Positions 8,769-18,216 are shown, counted from the first letter of the stretch. The stretch is DNA of 64,000 nucleotides from Tropicibacter sp. R16_0 (GCF_017743935.1 NZ_JAGHRE010000003.1:372001-436000), one strand, 5' to 3'. Program-made: numbers and translations. The notes: generated by a model not told the origin, from the sequence alone.

Positions 8769-9815
8769 TCAGGAGCTTGACCAGAGCTCCTGATACACAG
8801 CGCCGATGCCTGCGGCCTCGTGTGCGGCGCTGAAGCTGTGTTCTGCGACCTCGCGTGCGGCGCGGGACATGGCGGCATGTTTCCCTGTATCCGACAGGAT
8901 TGCATTGGCGGCTCTGGCAGCCTCTGCCGCGGCTTCGAGCGGGACGATGGAACCTGTGCGCCCTTGGGCCGAGAACGCCTGGTAATAGCCCGCGTCGCTG
9001 CCCACAAACGGTACGCCGCTGGCCATCCCTTCGAGCGGGGTCATGCCGTACCCCTCGTAGCGGGGCAGTTGCATCACCAGCGACAGGCCGCGCATCAGGG
9101 CGGGCAATTCGGCGGCTGGAACCTCGCCGGGAAAGAGGATGCGGTCGCTCAGCCCCGCGGCGGCGATCTGGTCTTGGAGCTTTTGCTGAAACGCATCATG
9201 TTTGCCGCCCGCGCGCCCGATGACCAGGGCTGTGGCTCCTGGTAAGTCGGGCAGTAGGTGCAGCATCGCCTCAACAAATAGATCGGTGCCCTTTTCCGGC
9301 CGGATCCGACCGATGGTGGCGATGCCCATCGTGCCGCCGTGTCCCGTCGCCGCCCAAGCGGCGGCGCGGTCAGTTGCAGGCGTGAAGAGGTCGGTGTCAA
9401 CGCCATGGGGCACCACGGCGCGGACGTGAGGGACAAATTCTGCCGCGCGCTCGGTCGTGGCCACCACCGCGTCCATACGGCTGATCAGCCAGCGGGGATA
9501 GGCCGAATGCAGCCGTTGCGCGGCCGAGGTAAAGACAATGCGAATGGGCAGTTGCAGCACATCGCGCGCCCAGATCGCCACGCGCATTTCCGGGTTGCGG
9601 CGGACGTGCCAGATCGCAAACGGGCGCCCGGCAGGTGCCTTGCGGCTCAGGCGCTTGGCGTCGCTGACGGTGATCGGGGCCGGGCAACCGGGCAAGGGGT
9701 GGCCCACCAGTCGCAGATCGTGGTGCTTTATTTGCTGGCGGATGACATTGGCCGCCGTGGCCGAGACGCCGGTGAAGTTCTTGTTGAAGTTGGTGACAAA
9801 AAGCTCGGGCGTCAT
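8769..9815 (-). CDS. Glycosyltransferase family 4, probably LPS core
   Basis: This 348-residue protein is a retaining GT4-type glycosyltransferase with a GT-B fold. The C-terminal half carries the donor-binding features: VPHGVDTDLF near residue 140, IGRIRPEKGTDLFVEA near 170, and the EX7E element EGYGMTPLEGMASGVPF near 255. The N-terminal half (FNKNFTGVSATA, WHVRRNPEMRVA) is the acceptor domain. Its ATG overlaps the stop of waaA by four bases (ATGA), so the two are translationally coupled. That suggests it adds a sugar to the Kdo/lipid A core at the cytoplasmic face of the inner membrane. The sugar cannot be named from sequence alone. Confidence 0.85.
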   Translation of the reverse strand: MTPELFVTNFNKNFTGVSATAANVIRQQIKHHDLRLVGHPLPGCPAPITVSDAKRLSRKAPAGRPFAIWHVRRNPEMRVAIWARDVLQLPIRIVFTSAAQRLHSAYPRWLISRMDAVVATTERAAEFVPHVRAVVPHGVDTDLFTPATDRAAAWAATGHGGTMGIATIGRIRPEKGTDLFVEAMLHLLPDLPGATALVIGRAGGKHDAFQQKLQDQIAAAGLSDRILFPGEVPAAELPALMRGLSLVMQLPRYEGYGMTPLEGMASGVPFVGSDAGYYQAFSAQGRTGSIVPLEAAAEAARAANAILSDTGKHAAMSRAAREVAEHSFSAAHEAAGIGAVYQELWSSS

Positions 9816-11110
9816 TCCAGCTCCAACGCGTTTATCAGCGTTTCCACAACATCATCCAGGGCATTGGCTTGATCCTGAACGCAGGTGCGGGCGGCAGCAC
9901 AAGCCGCTTCCAGTGCCTGCGGGTCGGTAAGCCAATGTGAGACGGCTTCTGCAAGGCTGGCGGCGTCCGTGACTTCCACCGCGCCGCCTTGGGCGATCAG
10001 CGGTTCAAAAGTTTCGCGGAAATTGTAATACCCCGGCCCGGTGATGACGGCAGCTCCGGCCTGCGCCGGTTCAAACGGATTGTGGCCGCCGATTTCCAAC
10101 AGCGAGCCGCCCATGAACACCAGCGGGCAGAGCGCATACCACGTGCCGGTCTCGCCCAGAGTATCTGCCATATAGACTTGCGTGTCAGGGGCCAGTGATT
10201 GCCCGGCCGAGCGTTGTGCACATGTCAGCCCCGCTTGCCCCACCAGGCGCTTGACCTCTTCCCCGCGATCCGGGTGGCGCGGGATGAGCAACAGCAGAAG
10301 GTCGGGATCGCGCTTGAGCAGCTCCTTGTGGGCGGCCAGCACCGTTTCCTCTTCGCCCGCGTGGGTCGAACTGGCAATCCAGACCGGGCGGTCACCAATC
10401 TCACCCCGGATACGCGCCAGGGCCAGTTCGTCCACCGGCAGCGGCGCCGAAGTCGCCTTGAGGTTGGTGCCCGGCTTCACGCGGGCCGGATCCGCGCCCA
10501 TGTTCAGCAGGTTCTGCGCCGTTTGCTCGTTCTGTGTCAGCAGCAGGCGGAATTGATCCAGCAGAAAGCGCGCGGTCTTGGGTCGCTTTTTCCAGCCTTC
10601 GACGGACTTTTGCGACAGCCGCGCGTTGAGCAGGGCCAAACGGGTGCCACGTTCGCGTCCCTTGACCAGCATTTGAGGCCAAATCTCGCTTTCGACAAAG
10701 ATCCCGGCCTCGGGCCGCCAATGGTTGTAGAACCGTCCGACAGGACCATGCACATCCAGCGGTGCAAACTGGTGGCGCGTGCGCGGCGGCAGGCGTTTGG
10801 CGATCAGTTCGGCCGAGGTGGGCGTGCCTGAGGTGATCAGAAACTCGGTCCCGGGCAAGCGCTCGCCCATGCGGGTGATCAGGGTTAGGACCGACAGGCT
10901 TTCCCCAACGCTTGCGCCGTGAAACCACACCAATTGTCCGGGTGGGCGCGGCCGGCTGGCCACGCCCAAGCGTTCCTGTTGGCGCTCGGTTGGCACTTCG
11001 GCCTTGCGGAGTTTGCGCGCGACAGTGGCCCAGGCAAATGGAGCAATCGCCGCTGTCACACCCCGATACAGATGATAGAGCAGCGTCGGTTTCCCGGATG
11101 GGGCAGACAT
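9812..11110 (-). CDS. waaA: 3-deoxy-D-manno-octulosonic acid (Kdo) transferase
   Basis: This 432-residue protein is WaaA/KdtA, which transfers Kdo from CMP-Kdo to lipid IVA in lipopolysaccharide synthesis. Typical features are an N-terminal membrane anchor segment (LLYHLYRGVTAAIAPF), then WFHGASVGESLS, TSGTPTSAELIAKRLP, FVESEIWPQM near residue 135, RLALLNARLS, ASSTHAGEEE near 250, LIPRHPDRGEEV and a C-terminal MGGSLLEIGGHNPFEPA. The usual family length is about 420-430. The gene is coupled on both sides: its ATG shares one base with the moaA stop, and its stop overlaps the start of the glycosyltransferase. Its neighbour moaA belongs to a different pathway. Confidence 0.95.
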   Translation of the reverse strand: MSAPSGKPTLLYHLYRGVTAAIAPFAWATVARKLRKAEVPTERQQERLGVASRPRPPGQLVWFHGASVGESLSVLTLITRMGERLPGTEFLITSGTPTSAELIAKRLPPRTRHQFAPLDVHGPVGRFYNHWRPEAGIFVESEIWPQMLVKGRERGTRLALLNARLSQKSVEGWKKRPKTARFLLDQFRLLLTQNEQTAQNLLNMGADPARVKPGTNLKATSAPLPVDELALARIRGEIGDRPVWIASSTHAGEEETVLAAHKELLKRDPDLLLLLIPRHPDRGEEVKRLVGQAGLTCAQRSAGQSLAPDTQVYMADTLGETGTWYALCPLVFMGGSLLEIGGHNPFEPAQAGAAVITGPGYYNFRETFEPLIAQGGAVEVTDAASLAEAVSHWLTDPQALEAACAAARTCVQDQANALDDVVETLINALELE

Positions 11111-12117
11111 CAGCCGCCTGTGTGGCTCATGTGACGGCTCATCTGGCCGTCGGCACGTTGGCGGGAATAGTCGAAGTCGTGACCCTTGGGCTTGTGCGAG
11201 ATGGCGTCGCGGATCGCGGCCTCAAGCGCTGATGGGTCATCGGGATGCGCCCGCAGAGGCGCGCGCAGGTCGGCCATGTCTTCTTGGCCCAGGCACATAT
11301 AAAGCTCGCCGGTGCAGGTCAGGCGCACACGGTTGCAGCTTTCACAGAAGTTGTGGCTGAGCGGTGTGATAAAGCCGATTTTCTGGCCGGTCTCTTCCAG
11401 CCGCACATAGCGCGCCGGACCGCCGGTGCGTTCGGCCAGATCGGTCACGGTATAGTGCTGCGCATATTCCGCGCGCACATCCTTGAGTGACCAGTACTGG
11501 TCCAGCCGGTCCTCGTTGCCCAGATCGCCCATGGGCATGACCTCGATCCAGGTCAGGTCCATGTCGCGTTCGGCGCACCATTCGGTGATCGCGGGCAGTT
11601 CGGGTTCGTTGAACCCTTTGAGCGCCACGGCGTTGATCTTGACCCGCAAGCCAGCCTTTTGCGCCGCATCGATGCCGCGCAGCACCTGGGGCAGGCGGCC
11701 CCAGCGGGTGACATCGGCAAATTTCTTCTCATCCAGCGTATCGAGCGAGATGTTCACGCGCCGCACGCCAGCGGCATAGAGCTGATCGGCAAAGCGTTCC
11801 AATTGCGAACCGTTGGTGGTCAGCGTCAGCTCCTTGAGCGCGCCGCTGTCCAGATGCCGAGACATCGACTGGAAAAACGTCATGATGTCACGCCGCACAA
11901 GCGGTTCACCACCGGTGATGCGCAGCTTTTCAACGCCCATGCCCACAAAGGTCGAGCACATGCGGTCAAGCTCTTCGAGCGTCAGCAGCTCTTTCTTGGG
12001 CAGAAAGGTCATGTTTTCCGACATGCAATACACACAGCGGAAATCGCAGCGGTCCGTAACGGAAACACGCAGATAGGTGATGGCGCGGGCGAATGGATCG
12101 ATCAGCGGTGCGGTCAT
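11110..12117 (-). CDS. moaA: GTP 3',8-cyclase (molybdenum cofactor biosynthesis)
   Basis: This 335-residue radical SAM enzyme converts GTP to 3',8-cyclo-7,8-dihydro-GTP, the first step of molybdopterin synthesis. The SAM iron-sulfur motif CxxxCxxC appears as RCDFRCVYC near residue 23, followed by [12 protein letters not shown]. The second cluster motif is in [23 protein letters not shown] near 255-275, and the C-terminus ends with the essential GG pair (SHTGG). I chose the ATG at 12117 because [24 protein letters not shown] matches the family start; an upstream ATG at 12159 would add 14 unlikely residues. The stop and the waaA ATG share one base (TGATG). Confidence 0.96.
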   Translation of the reverse strand: MTAPLIDPFARAITYLRVSVTDRCDFRCVYCMSENMTFLPKKELLTLEELDRMCSTFVGMGVEKLRITGGEPLVRRDIMTFFQSMSRHLDSGALKELTLTTNGSQLERFADQLYAAGVRRVNISLDTLDEKKFADVTRWGRLPQVLRGIDAAQKAGLRVKINAVALKGFNEPELPAITEWCAERDMDLTWIEVMPMGDLGNEDRLDQYWSLKDVRAEYAQHYTVTDLAERTGGPARYVRLEETGQKIGFITPLSHNFCESCNRVRLTCTGELYMCLGQEDMADLRAPLRAHPDDPSALEAAIRDAISHKPKGHDFDYSRQRADGQMSRHMSHTGG

Positions 12118-12208
12118 GTGAGCATAGGTAAAGCGTGGCCCACACCCCGGCAAGGGCAATGTGAGAATTGGGGTGGTGCGCGACGTGGTGCGCGACTAGG
12201 GTCAGGGC

Positions 12209-12670
12209 ATGAAATATGCGTTGTTGATTGCCGTTGTCGCGGTCGCGGGATGCGACCAGGTGCGTTCCACCACGGATCGGGTCGGGGGATGGTTCAGTTC
12301 TGACCCGGAACCTGTTGAAACTGTTGCGGAAGAAGGGGCTGTAGTTGAAGCGTCTGAGGCCGTTGAGACAGAAGCACCTGAGCCCACCCAGACCTCTGAG
12401 GCGCAGCAATTGGAAACCTGGGTAGGCGCCAAACAGACCGTCGCTGGTTTGGGGGATCCGACCAAGGGCGGGATCTGGATGGAAACGCCACTGGTCCGGA
12501 TCGAACGAACGGGTCGTGTTGTTGTGCGCAAAACAGGTGCATCCGCGACTGTGACCCTGATCCCGATTCCCGGTGATCCGGGCGCGGGCAGCCATCTTTC
12601 GCTTGAGGCGATGCGTGAACTGCTTGCTCCTCTGGAGCAGCTGGTCGAACTGGACGTTTACTCCAGCTGA
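12209..12670 (+). CDS. Predicted lipoprotein of unknown function
   Basis: This 153-residue protein starts with a short hydrophobic segment ending in a lipobox (VAVAGC, Cys near residue 15), so it should be lipidated and anchored in the envelope. A low-complexity acidic and Glu/Ala-rich stretch (residues 30-75) follows, then a more structured part with GGIWMETPLVRIERTGRVVVRKTGASATVTLIP, and a final helical stretch SLEAMRELLAPLEQLVELDVYSS. I do not recognise the family. The gene diverges from moaA and its last 13 bases overlap the end of the convergent AlkD-like gene. Confidence 0.75.
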   Translation: MKYALLIAVVAVAGCDQVRSTTDRVGGWFSSDPEPVETVAEEGAVVEASEAVETEAPEPTQTSEAQQLETWVGAKQTVAGLGDPTKGGIWMETPLVRIERTGRVVVRKTGASATVTLIPIPGDPGAGSHLSLEAMRELLAPLEQLVELDVYSS

Positions 12671-13344
12671 GCTTTCAAGAACCGGCCCGCCTCTTTGCGG
12701 GCGAAGGGTTTCATGTCATCGCCGTGAGTGGCCAGGAACGCGCGGGTGCGCTCGGCGTCGTGTTTGGACAGCTCGCGCAGCCACCAGGCGATGGCCTTTT
12801 GGATGAACCAATCGCGATCCGGAACATAGCTTGCCGCCCATCCCAGAATACGGTCGCGGCGGAGCAGGTCGTCGGGTTTGGGGTGGTTCTGCTTGGTCCA
12901 GGGCAGGGTTGCGACGAGGGCCGCACGCCGGGTCCACATGTGATCTGATTGGGTCCAGATCTCGACCTGATCCAGGCGCTCGGGATCGGCGGTCAGCCGT
13001 TTCTGCGCCGCCATGCAGGCGTGATCGGCAATCGCCCAGCTGTCAAAATCCGGCAGCCAACTTTGCAGCAACTCCCAGACGGCTTCATCAGGACGAATGC
13101 GTGCCTGGGTCAGCAGCTTCGAGGCGGCAAGCCGCGCCTCATAAATATTGGTCTGCCACAGCTCAGTCGCCAGCTGAACACGTTCCTCAACGGTCAGCTT
13201 TTGGCGCCAAGTCTTTGTCAGATCGTTCAAAATCGGGTTTGCCACTCCCAGATACTCGCGCTCGATCTTGTGATAGGACGCCATGCCGGGCGCGCGTGCG
13301 GCATCGGCATGCGATTTGATTTCATCCAGATAAGCAGCAAGCAT
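12658..13344 (-). CDS. DNA alkylation repair protein, AlkD-like
   Basis: This 228-residue, all-helical protein matches the AlkD/DNA alkylation repair HEAT-repeat family, whose members excise positively charged alkylated bases such as 3-methyladenine and 7-methylguanine. Supporting features are KIEREYLGVANPILNDLTKTW near the N-terminus, ELWQTNIYEARLAASKLL, DSWAIADHACMAAQ near residue 110, WTRRAALVATLPW near 145 and DWFIQKAIAWWLRELSKHD near 185. The length is close to AlkD (about 235). The start ATG at 13344 faces the fkbM-like gene. A second alkylation-repair-type protein begins at 63503. Confidence 0.85.
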   Translation of the reverse strand: MLAAYLDEIKSHADAARAPGMASYHKIEREYLGVANPILNDLTKTWRQKLTVEERVQLATELWQTNIYEARLAASKLLTQARIRPDEAVWELLQSWLPDFDSWAIADHACMAAQKRLTADPERLDQVEIWTQSDHMWTRRAALVATLPWTKQNHPKPDDLLRRDRILGWAASYVPDRDWFIQKAIAWWLRELSKHDAERTRAFLATHGDDMKPFARKEAGRFLKAQLE

Positions 13345-13442
13345 GGTCAGATCCTAATTTTTGTGCTGCAGCATATGGACCACTTTTCCAGGATCAAGAG
13401 GGCTGTTATGCATCCAGAGCCGGACGATACAAAGGGAACGGA

Positions 13443-14162
13443 ATGCGATTTCTCAAGGGGGTAGAGCGATCAGCCAAGAAACTGGTGCCGCAGGGGTGGA
13501 GAAAATACTTTCGTGCCTCGAAGTATGAATTGCTGATGGAGCGGCGCGCGCCGATTGACCTGATCGTCCACGTGGGTGCCCATTGGGCCGAGGATGCAGA
13601 GTTTTATGAACGGTGTGGCGCCCGGACAGTCCTGTGGGTCGAGGCGGATCCCGACACCTTTTCGAAGCTGACCGAAGTCTTGGCAGAGAGGCCGAAATCC
13701 ACGCGCCATGTGGCAGAGAACGCGCTTGTGTCCGCCAGTGATGGCGAAGAGCTGTCTTTCAACCGTTTCAATGGGGATGGCAGCTCATCATCGGTTCATG
13801 GGTCGACGGGCACCTACCGCGAGCGTTTTCCCCACAGCCACGAAACCGGTGAAGTGATCGCCATGACGACCCGCTCGTTGCCAGAGATTCTGGCCCGTCA
13901 TGATGTGGATGTCTCGGCCGCAGCGCGGCCCATGCTTGTGGTCGACGTTCAGGGGCACGAGCTGCCGGTTCTCCAGGGGTTGGGGGACGGGATCAAGCAG
14001 TTCTCGCAATGCAAATGCGAAGTGTCTCGCGTGCCGATGTACGAGGGCGGTACAGAGTTCAAGGACATTGACGCGCATATGACCGCCATGGGATTCAGGC
14101 TGGCGTCCCACCGTTACGTGCAAGTGCCGCGCCACGGTGATGTGCTTTATGTTCGGGATTGA
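13443..14162 (+). CDS. FkbM family methyltransferase
   Basis: This 239-residue protein resembles FkbM-type SAM-dependent methyltransferases. The SAM-binding region is DLIVHVGAHWAEDAEFYERCGARTVLWVEADPDTF (residues 39-75), and a later MLVVDVQGHELPVLQGLG (about 160-178) matches the conserved D-V-x-G-x-E-L block. Members methylate sugars or other hydroxyl groups, often in polysaccharide biosynthesis. The target here is unknown. The Shine-Dalgarno AAAGGGA lies just before the ATG. Its stop codon abuts the stop of the convergent flavin-binding-type gene with no bases between. Confidence 0.8.
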   Translation: MRFLKGVERSAKKLVPQGWRKYFRASKYELLMERRAPIDLIVHVGAHWAEDAEFYERCGARTVLWVEADPDTFSKLTEVLAERPKSTRHVAENALVSASDGEELSFNRFNGDGSSSSVHGSTGTYRERFPHSHETGEVIAMTTRSLPEILARHDVDVSAAARPMLVVDVQGHELPVLQGLGDGIKQFSQCKCEVSRVPMYEGGTEFKDIDAHMTAMGFRLASHRYVQVPRHGDVLYVRD

Positions 14163-14705
14163 TCAGACGGGGACGCCTGTGGGTTTTCCGTCGATGGTTT
14201 CGGTGTTTCTGTTCTGCCAATAGGCACGCAGTTCCTCGTCGGTCTTGCCGTCGACCCATTTTTGCATTGTGTCGCGATCTGACTGGAATTCCATGAACGG
14301 CACGGCATACCCGCATGAGGTTTGAACCAGGTCGATGTCCAGATCAAAGATCTGGCGGGCACTGCGGTGCGCCGGAAAATGCTGCGCCAGTTCCTCCCAA
14401 TCGGGGTCATTCACATGGATGGCACGCGCCGTGCCAAAGGTACGCAGGATCATCGGTCTGGTGGTGAAGGAACACCACATCATCGTCATGCGCGGGTTTT
14501 CACGCAAATGCCCGGCCGTTTCATTGCCGCTGCCGGTCAGGTTCATCCACAAGATGCGGTTTGGCCCCATCACCCGCAGCGAATCCATCCCCTTGGGCGA
14601 GATATTCACCCGCCCCTCAGGCCCCGCAGACCCGGTAAAGAACATGTGCTGTTCTTCGATAAAGCTGCGGTGCTGGTCTTCGATACGGTCAAACTGCTTG
14701 GCCAT
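14163..14705 (-). CDS. Pyridoxamine 5'-phosphate oxidase-like (flavin-binding split-barrel) protein
   Basis: This 180-residue protein has the split beta-barrel pattern of PNPOx-like FMN-binding proteins: MFFTGSAGPEGRVNISPKGMDSLRV near residues 22-46, WMNLTGSGNETAGHLRENPRMTMMWCSF near 53-80, and RTFGTARAIH near 88. Related proteins reduce or oxidise small substrates using FMN or F420. The physiological substrate is not evident. I use the ATG at 14705 (MAKQFDRIE); an upstream frame to 14795 would add 30 arginine-rich residues that do not fit the family. The gene is monocistronic and convergent with the FkbM gene. Confidence 0.8.
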   Translation of the reverse strand: MAKQFDRIEDQHRSFIEEQHMFFTGSAGPEGRVNISPKGMDSLRVMGPNRILWMNLTGSGNETAGHLRENPRMTMMWCSFTTRPMILRTFGTARAIHVNDPDWEELAQHFPAHRSARQIFDLDIDLVQTSCGYAVPFMEFQSDRDTMQKWVDGKTDEELRAYWQNRNTETIDGKPTGVPV

Positions 14706-14911
14706 GGCCTCTCCGTCGGGTTGTTGTTTCCTGCGCGCATATAGGGTCATCCTAGCGCGGCGCCTGCGCGTCTGTGCAAGCCTTTTGACGCTCATAAGCT
14801 GGTGTTTGGGCGCGAATTCACTTTAATTTCACGCTGCCGCAGATTATGCGCGAGTTAAGGAGATTGCGCGTCGCGGATGGCCGCAGGGCGCGCAGGGCAA
14901 ATGGGGGCAGG

Positions 14912-15610
14912 ATGCAGACGGTAATCTTTGATCTGGACGGAACTCTGGCGGATACGTCAGGCGATCTGCTTGCAGCTGCGAACCATTGCTTTCGCGATAT
15001 GGGGCACGGGGATGTTCTGATCCCCGGTCAAGATGCCGGGATCGCCCTGCGTGGAGGCCGGATGATGTTGACCCGCGGGCTGGAACGCCTGGGCGCGTTC
15101 GAACAGGCGACAGTGGACCGCTATTATCCGGTCCTGCTCGAGGCCTATGCCGATGCCATCGACACCCATACGTTTCTTTACCCGGGCGCGATGGACGCGG
15201 TCGAGCAGCTCAAGACGTTGGGGTATGGTGTCGGCATCTGCACGAACAAGCCCGAGGGCCTGGCCGAGCTGTTGATGCAGCGGTTGGGCGTGCGGGATGC
15301 ATTTGCCTCGCTCATTGGGGCGGACACCTTGCCCGTGCGCAAACCTGACCCCGAACCCCTGCGCGAAGCCGCGCGGCAGGCGGGCGGGCATCCGGATCAC
15401 TGCGTTCTGATCGGCGATTCCGACACGGACCGCAACACCTCGCGCGCGGCGGGTGTCCCGTCGATTCTGGTGACTTTTGGCCCGTCAGGCGCTGATATGG
15501 CCGCGTTGGAGCCCGAAGCGCTGTTGGAGGATTACGCAGATCTGCCGGATCTGGTGGAGCGCGTTCTGAGTGCAAAGACCAAAAACGCGGCTTTGGGAAA
15601 TGTGAATTGA
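14912..15610 (+). CDS. Phosphoglycolate phosphatase-like HAD hydrolase
   Basis: This 232-residue HAD-superfamily phosphatase has motif I DLDGTLADT at residues 6-14 with the nucleophile Asp, motif II in GICTNKPEGLA, a motif III Lys in RKPDPEPLREA and motif IV IGDSDTDRNTSRAAGV. A helical cap domain lies between residues 15 and 80. This combination fits Gph, which dephosphorylates 2-phosphoglycolate. The start ATG at 14912 gives MQTVIFDLDG directly after Shine-Dalgarno GGGGGCAG. It precedes the aminotransferase gene by 46 bases on the same strand. Confidence 0.85.
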   Translation: MQTVIFDLDGTLADTSGDLLAAANHCFRDMGHGDVLIPGQDAGIALRGGRMMLTRGLERLGAFEQATVDRYYPVLLEAYADAIDTHTFLYPGAMDAVEQLKTLGYGVGICTNKPEGLAELLMQRLGVRDAFASLIGADTLPVRKPDPEPLREAARQAGGHPDHCVLIGDSDTDRNTSRAAGVPSILVTFGPSGADMAALEPEALLEDYADLPDLVERVLSAKTKNAALGNVN

Positions 15611-15656
15611 CCTTTGGGCGCTTGACGGCCCGCGACAGCAAACGGACAAACCTCGC

Positions 15657-16853
15657 ATGACTGAGAGATTTACAGGCAGCTTTACGCAGCAGGAACCCAT
15701 CCCGGAGGAGGCCATCGAGGCCGCTTTGGCCGTTTTGCGGCACGGGCGTTTGCACCGCTATAATGTGACCGAGGGAGAGTTGGGTGAAACCGCTCTGTTG
15801 GAGCAGGAATTTGCGGCACAAACCGGCGCAAAGTACTGCCTGGCCGTGGCCTCGGGCGGTTACGCCATGGCAACGGCGATGCGCGCGGTTGGGGTTAAGC
15901 CCGGGGATGCGGTGCTGACCAATGCGTTCACGCTGGCGCCGGTGCCCGGCGCAATTGCCTCGGTCAATGCACGGCCCGTGTTTGTCGGCGTGACCGAAGA
16001 ATTGACGATTGATCTGGACGACCTGGCAGCAAAGGCGGATCAGGCCAAGGTTCTGCTGCTCAGCCATATGCGCGGACATCTGTGCGACATGGACCGGTTG
16101 ATGGAGATCTGTGATGCCGCAGGCGTGACGGTGATCGAGGACTGCGCCCATACCATGGGTGCCGCCTGGCGCGGGGTGCCTTCGGGGCGGCAGGGGGCCT
16201 TTGGCTGCTACTCTTGCCAGACCTACAAGCATGTGAACTCGGGCGAGGGTGGTCTGCTGATCACCGACGACGAAGAGCTGGCCGCCAAAGCGGTGATGCT
16301 GTCGGGGTCCTACATGCTCTACGAGCGGCATTTGGCGGCGCCGGGGCCTGAGGTGTTTGAGCGCATCAAGTATCATACGCCCAATGTTTCGGGCCGGATG
16401 GACAACCTTCGAGCTTCGATCCTGCGTCCGCAGTTGAAAGATCTGGACCGCCAGGTTGCGCGTTGGAATGAACGGTATCAGGCGCTGGAGGCGGGGCTGC
16501 GCGACATCCCCGGGCTGACAGTGATCGAACGGCCTGCGGAAGAAAGCTATGTCGGGTCGTCGATCCAGTTTCTGCTTCTGGATTGGACGCCGAAGGCTGT
16601 GCAGGAGGTGATTGCCCGCTGCGCGGCACGAGGGGTGGAACTCAAGTGGTTTGGAGCGGACGAGCCTGCGGGTTTCACGTCGCGCTATGACAGCTGGCGC
16701 TATGCGCAAAGCGAGCGGATGCCCGCAAGTGATCGGGTGCTGACCGGCATCGTCGATATGCGGGTGCCGTTGACGTTCAGCCTGGATGATTGCGCGGTGA
16801 TTGCGCGCATCATCAGAGCCGAAGTGAGCGCGGTTCACCAGTCGCAACCCTAA
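15657..16853 (+). CDS. DegT/DnrJ/EryC1/StrS family aminotransferase
   Basis: This 398-residue PLP-dependent enzyme belongs to the DegT/DnrJ/EryC1/StrS group, which aminates keto-sugars or related carbonyls. The fold type I features are visible: KYCLAVASGGYAMATAM near residue 60, VIEDCAHTMGAAWRG near 160 (PLP-contacting Asp), and GCYSCQTYKHVNSGEGGLL near 182 with the Schiff-base Lys in YKHVNSGEGG. No other sugar-biosynthesis genes adjoin it, so the substrate is unknown. A strong terminator follows 43 bases after the stop. Confidence 0.85.
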   Translation: MTERFTGSFTQQEPIPEEAIEAALAVLRHGRLHRYNVTEGELGETALLEQEFAAQTGAKYCLAVASGGYAMATAMRAVGVKPGDAVLTNAFTLAPVPGAIASVNARPVFVGVTEELTIDLDDLAAKADQAKVLLLSHMRGHLCDMDRLMEICDAAGVTVIEDCAHTMGAAWRGVPSGRQGAFGCYSCQTYKHVNSGEGGLLITDDEELAAKAVMLSGSYMLYERHLAAPGPEVFERIKYHTPNVSGRMDNLRASILRPQLKDLDRQVARWNERYQALEAGLRDIPGLTVIERPAEESYVGSSIQFLLLDWTPKAVQEVIARCAARGVELKWFGADEPAGFTSRYDSWRYAQSERMPASDRVLTGIVDMRVPLTFSLDDCAVIARIIRAEVSAVHQSQP

Positions 16854-16895
16854 CCAAATTGAGTGCGCTTGCGCGCACGCTCGATTGTTTGTTTG

Positions 16896-16930
16896 CCGTC
16901 CCGCCGCAGCCGGTGGGGCGGTTTTCTTTT
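16896..16930 (+). terminator. Rho-independent terminator after the DegT gene
   Basis: A 10-bp stem (CCGTCCCGCC paired with GGTGGGGCGG, two G-U wobbles) with loop GCAGCC is followed by TTTTCTTTT. It isolates the aminotransferase gene from the ivd promoter just downstream. Confidence 0.85.
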
Positions 16931-16970
16931 GTCATCTCGGGCCGCGACGTCGCGGCGCAATACGCAATCG

Positions 16971-16999
16971 TTGACGCATATCGGAATCGCTGCTATCCC
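16971..16999 (+). promoter_or_regulatory. Probable sigma-70-type promoter of ivd
   Basis: TTGACG (16971-16976) and TATCCC (16994-16999) are separated by 17 bases, a good match to housekeeping promoter spacing. They lie 54 bases before the ivd start. The palindrome at 17005-17018 overlaps the expected transcription start. Confidence 0.6.
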
Positions 17000-17004
17000 T
17001 TTAT

Positions 17005-17018
17005 TGAACACTTGTTCA
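17005..17018. promoter_or_regulatory. Palindromic operator candidate on the ivd promoter
   Basis: TGAACA-CT-TGTTCA is a perfect 6-2-6 dyad placed directly after the -10 element. A bound repressor there would block initiation. The size and symmetry are those of TetR-type operators. Leucine-catabolic genes in proteobacteria are often controlled by dedicated local repressors, but no regulator gene is present in the window. Confidence 0.6.
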
Positions 17019-17052
17019 TAAACGGTTGATCTTAGACTCGATGGGAGAGGCG

Positions 17053-18216
17053 ATGTTTACCGCAACAATGAAGTTCGATCATGGCGAGGACGTGGATGCC
17101 CTGCGTGAGATGGTCCACCGTTGGGCTCAGGAACGGGTCAAGCCGATGGCTGCCGAGATCGACCAGACAAACGAGTTTCCAGCCGAGCTGTGGAAGGAAA
17201 TGGGCGATCTGGGGCTGCTCGGTGTAACCGTCCCCGAAGAGTTCGGCGGCGCGGGCATGTCCTATTTGGCGCATACCATCGTGGTCGAAGAGATCGCACG
17301 CGCCAGTGCATCGGTCTCGTTGTCGTATGGCGCGCACTCGAACCTTTGCGTGAACCAGATCAAGCTGAATGGCACCCAGGAGCAAAAGGAAAAATACCTG
17401 ACGCGCCTGGTTTCTGGTGAGCATGTGGGCGCGCTTGCGATGTCCGAACCGAGCGCCGGGTCGGACGTGGTGTCGATGAAGCTGCGCGCGGAGAAGCGCA
17501 ATGGCTACTACCGTCTGAACGGCAACAAATACTGGATCACCAACGGTCCTGACGCTGACACGCTGGTGGTTTATGCCAAAACCGACCCCGAAGGGGGCTC
17601 CAAGGGGATCACTGCGTTCCTGATCGAAAAAGAGTTCAAGGGCTTCTCGACCTCGCCGCATTTCGACAAGCTGGGCATGCGTGGGTCAAACACCGCCGAG
17701 TTGATCTTTGAAGACGTCGAAGTGCCGTTCGAAAACGTTCTGGGCGAAGAGGGCAAGGGCGTTGCCGTCCTGATGTCCGGTCTCGATTATGAGCGCGTGG
17801 TTCTGGCAGGTATCGGACTGGGCATCATGGCCGCCTGTATGGATGAGGTCATGCCCTATATGGCTGAGCGCAAGCAGTTCGGGCAACCCATCGGGAATTT
17901 CCAGCTGATGCAGGGCAAGATCGCGGACATGTACACCGCAATGAATTCGTCGCGCGCTTATGTGTACGAGGTCGCCAAGGCTTGCGACCGTGGTGATGTC
18001 ACACGTCAGGATGCAGCGGCCTGCTGCCTCTATGCATCTGAACAGGCGATGGTGCAGGCGCATCAGGCGGTTCAGGCCTTTGGCGGTGCCGGCTATCTGT
18101 CCGACAATCCCGTGGGGCGCATTTTCCGTGACGCCAAGCTGATGGAGATCGGGGCCGGTACGTCGGAAATTCGCCGGATGCTGGTTGGGCGCGAGCTGAT
18201 GAGCTCGATGCTCTGA
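17053..18216 (+). CDS. ivd: Isovaleryl-CoA dehydrogenase
   Basis: This 387-residue acyl-CoA dehydrogenase oxidises isovaleryl-CoA to 3-methylcrotonyl-CoA in leucine degradation, passing electrons to ETF. The family signatures are [15 protein letters not shown] near residue 130, [18 protein letters not shown] near 160, and [13 protein letters not shown] near 245 with the catalytic Glu in the isovaleryl-CoA dehydrogenase position. The C-terminal [33 protein letters not shown] is also typical. I use the ATG at 17053 (MFTATMKF) after Shine-Dalgarno GGGAGAGG. Clustering with mccA, mccB and hmgL supports the specific assignment. Confidence 0.95.
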   Translation: MFTATMKFDHGEDVDALREMVHRWAQERVKPMAAEIDQTNEFPAELWKEMGDLGLLGVTVPEEFGGAGMSYLAHTIVVEEIARASASVSLSYGAHSNLCVNQIKLNGTQEQKEKYLTRLVSGEHVGALAMSEPSAGSDVVSMKLRAEKRNGYYRLNGNKYWITNGPDADTLVVYAKTDPEGGSKGITAFLIEKEFKGFSTSPHFDKLGMRGSNTAELIFEDVEVPFENVLGEEGKGVAVLMSGLDYERVVLAGIGLGIMAACMDEVMPYMAERKQFGQPIGNFQLMQGKIADMYTAMNSSRAYVYEVAKACDRGDVTRQDAAACCLYASEQAMVQAHQAVQAFGGAGYLSDNPVGRIFRDAKLMEIGAGTSEIRRMLVGRELMSSML

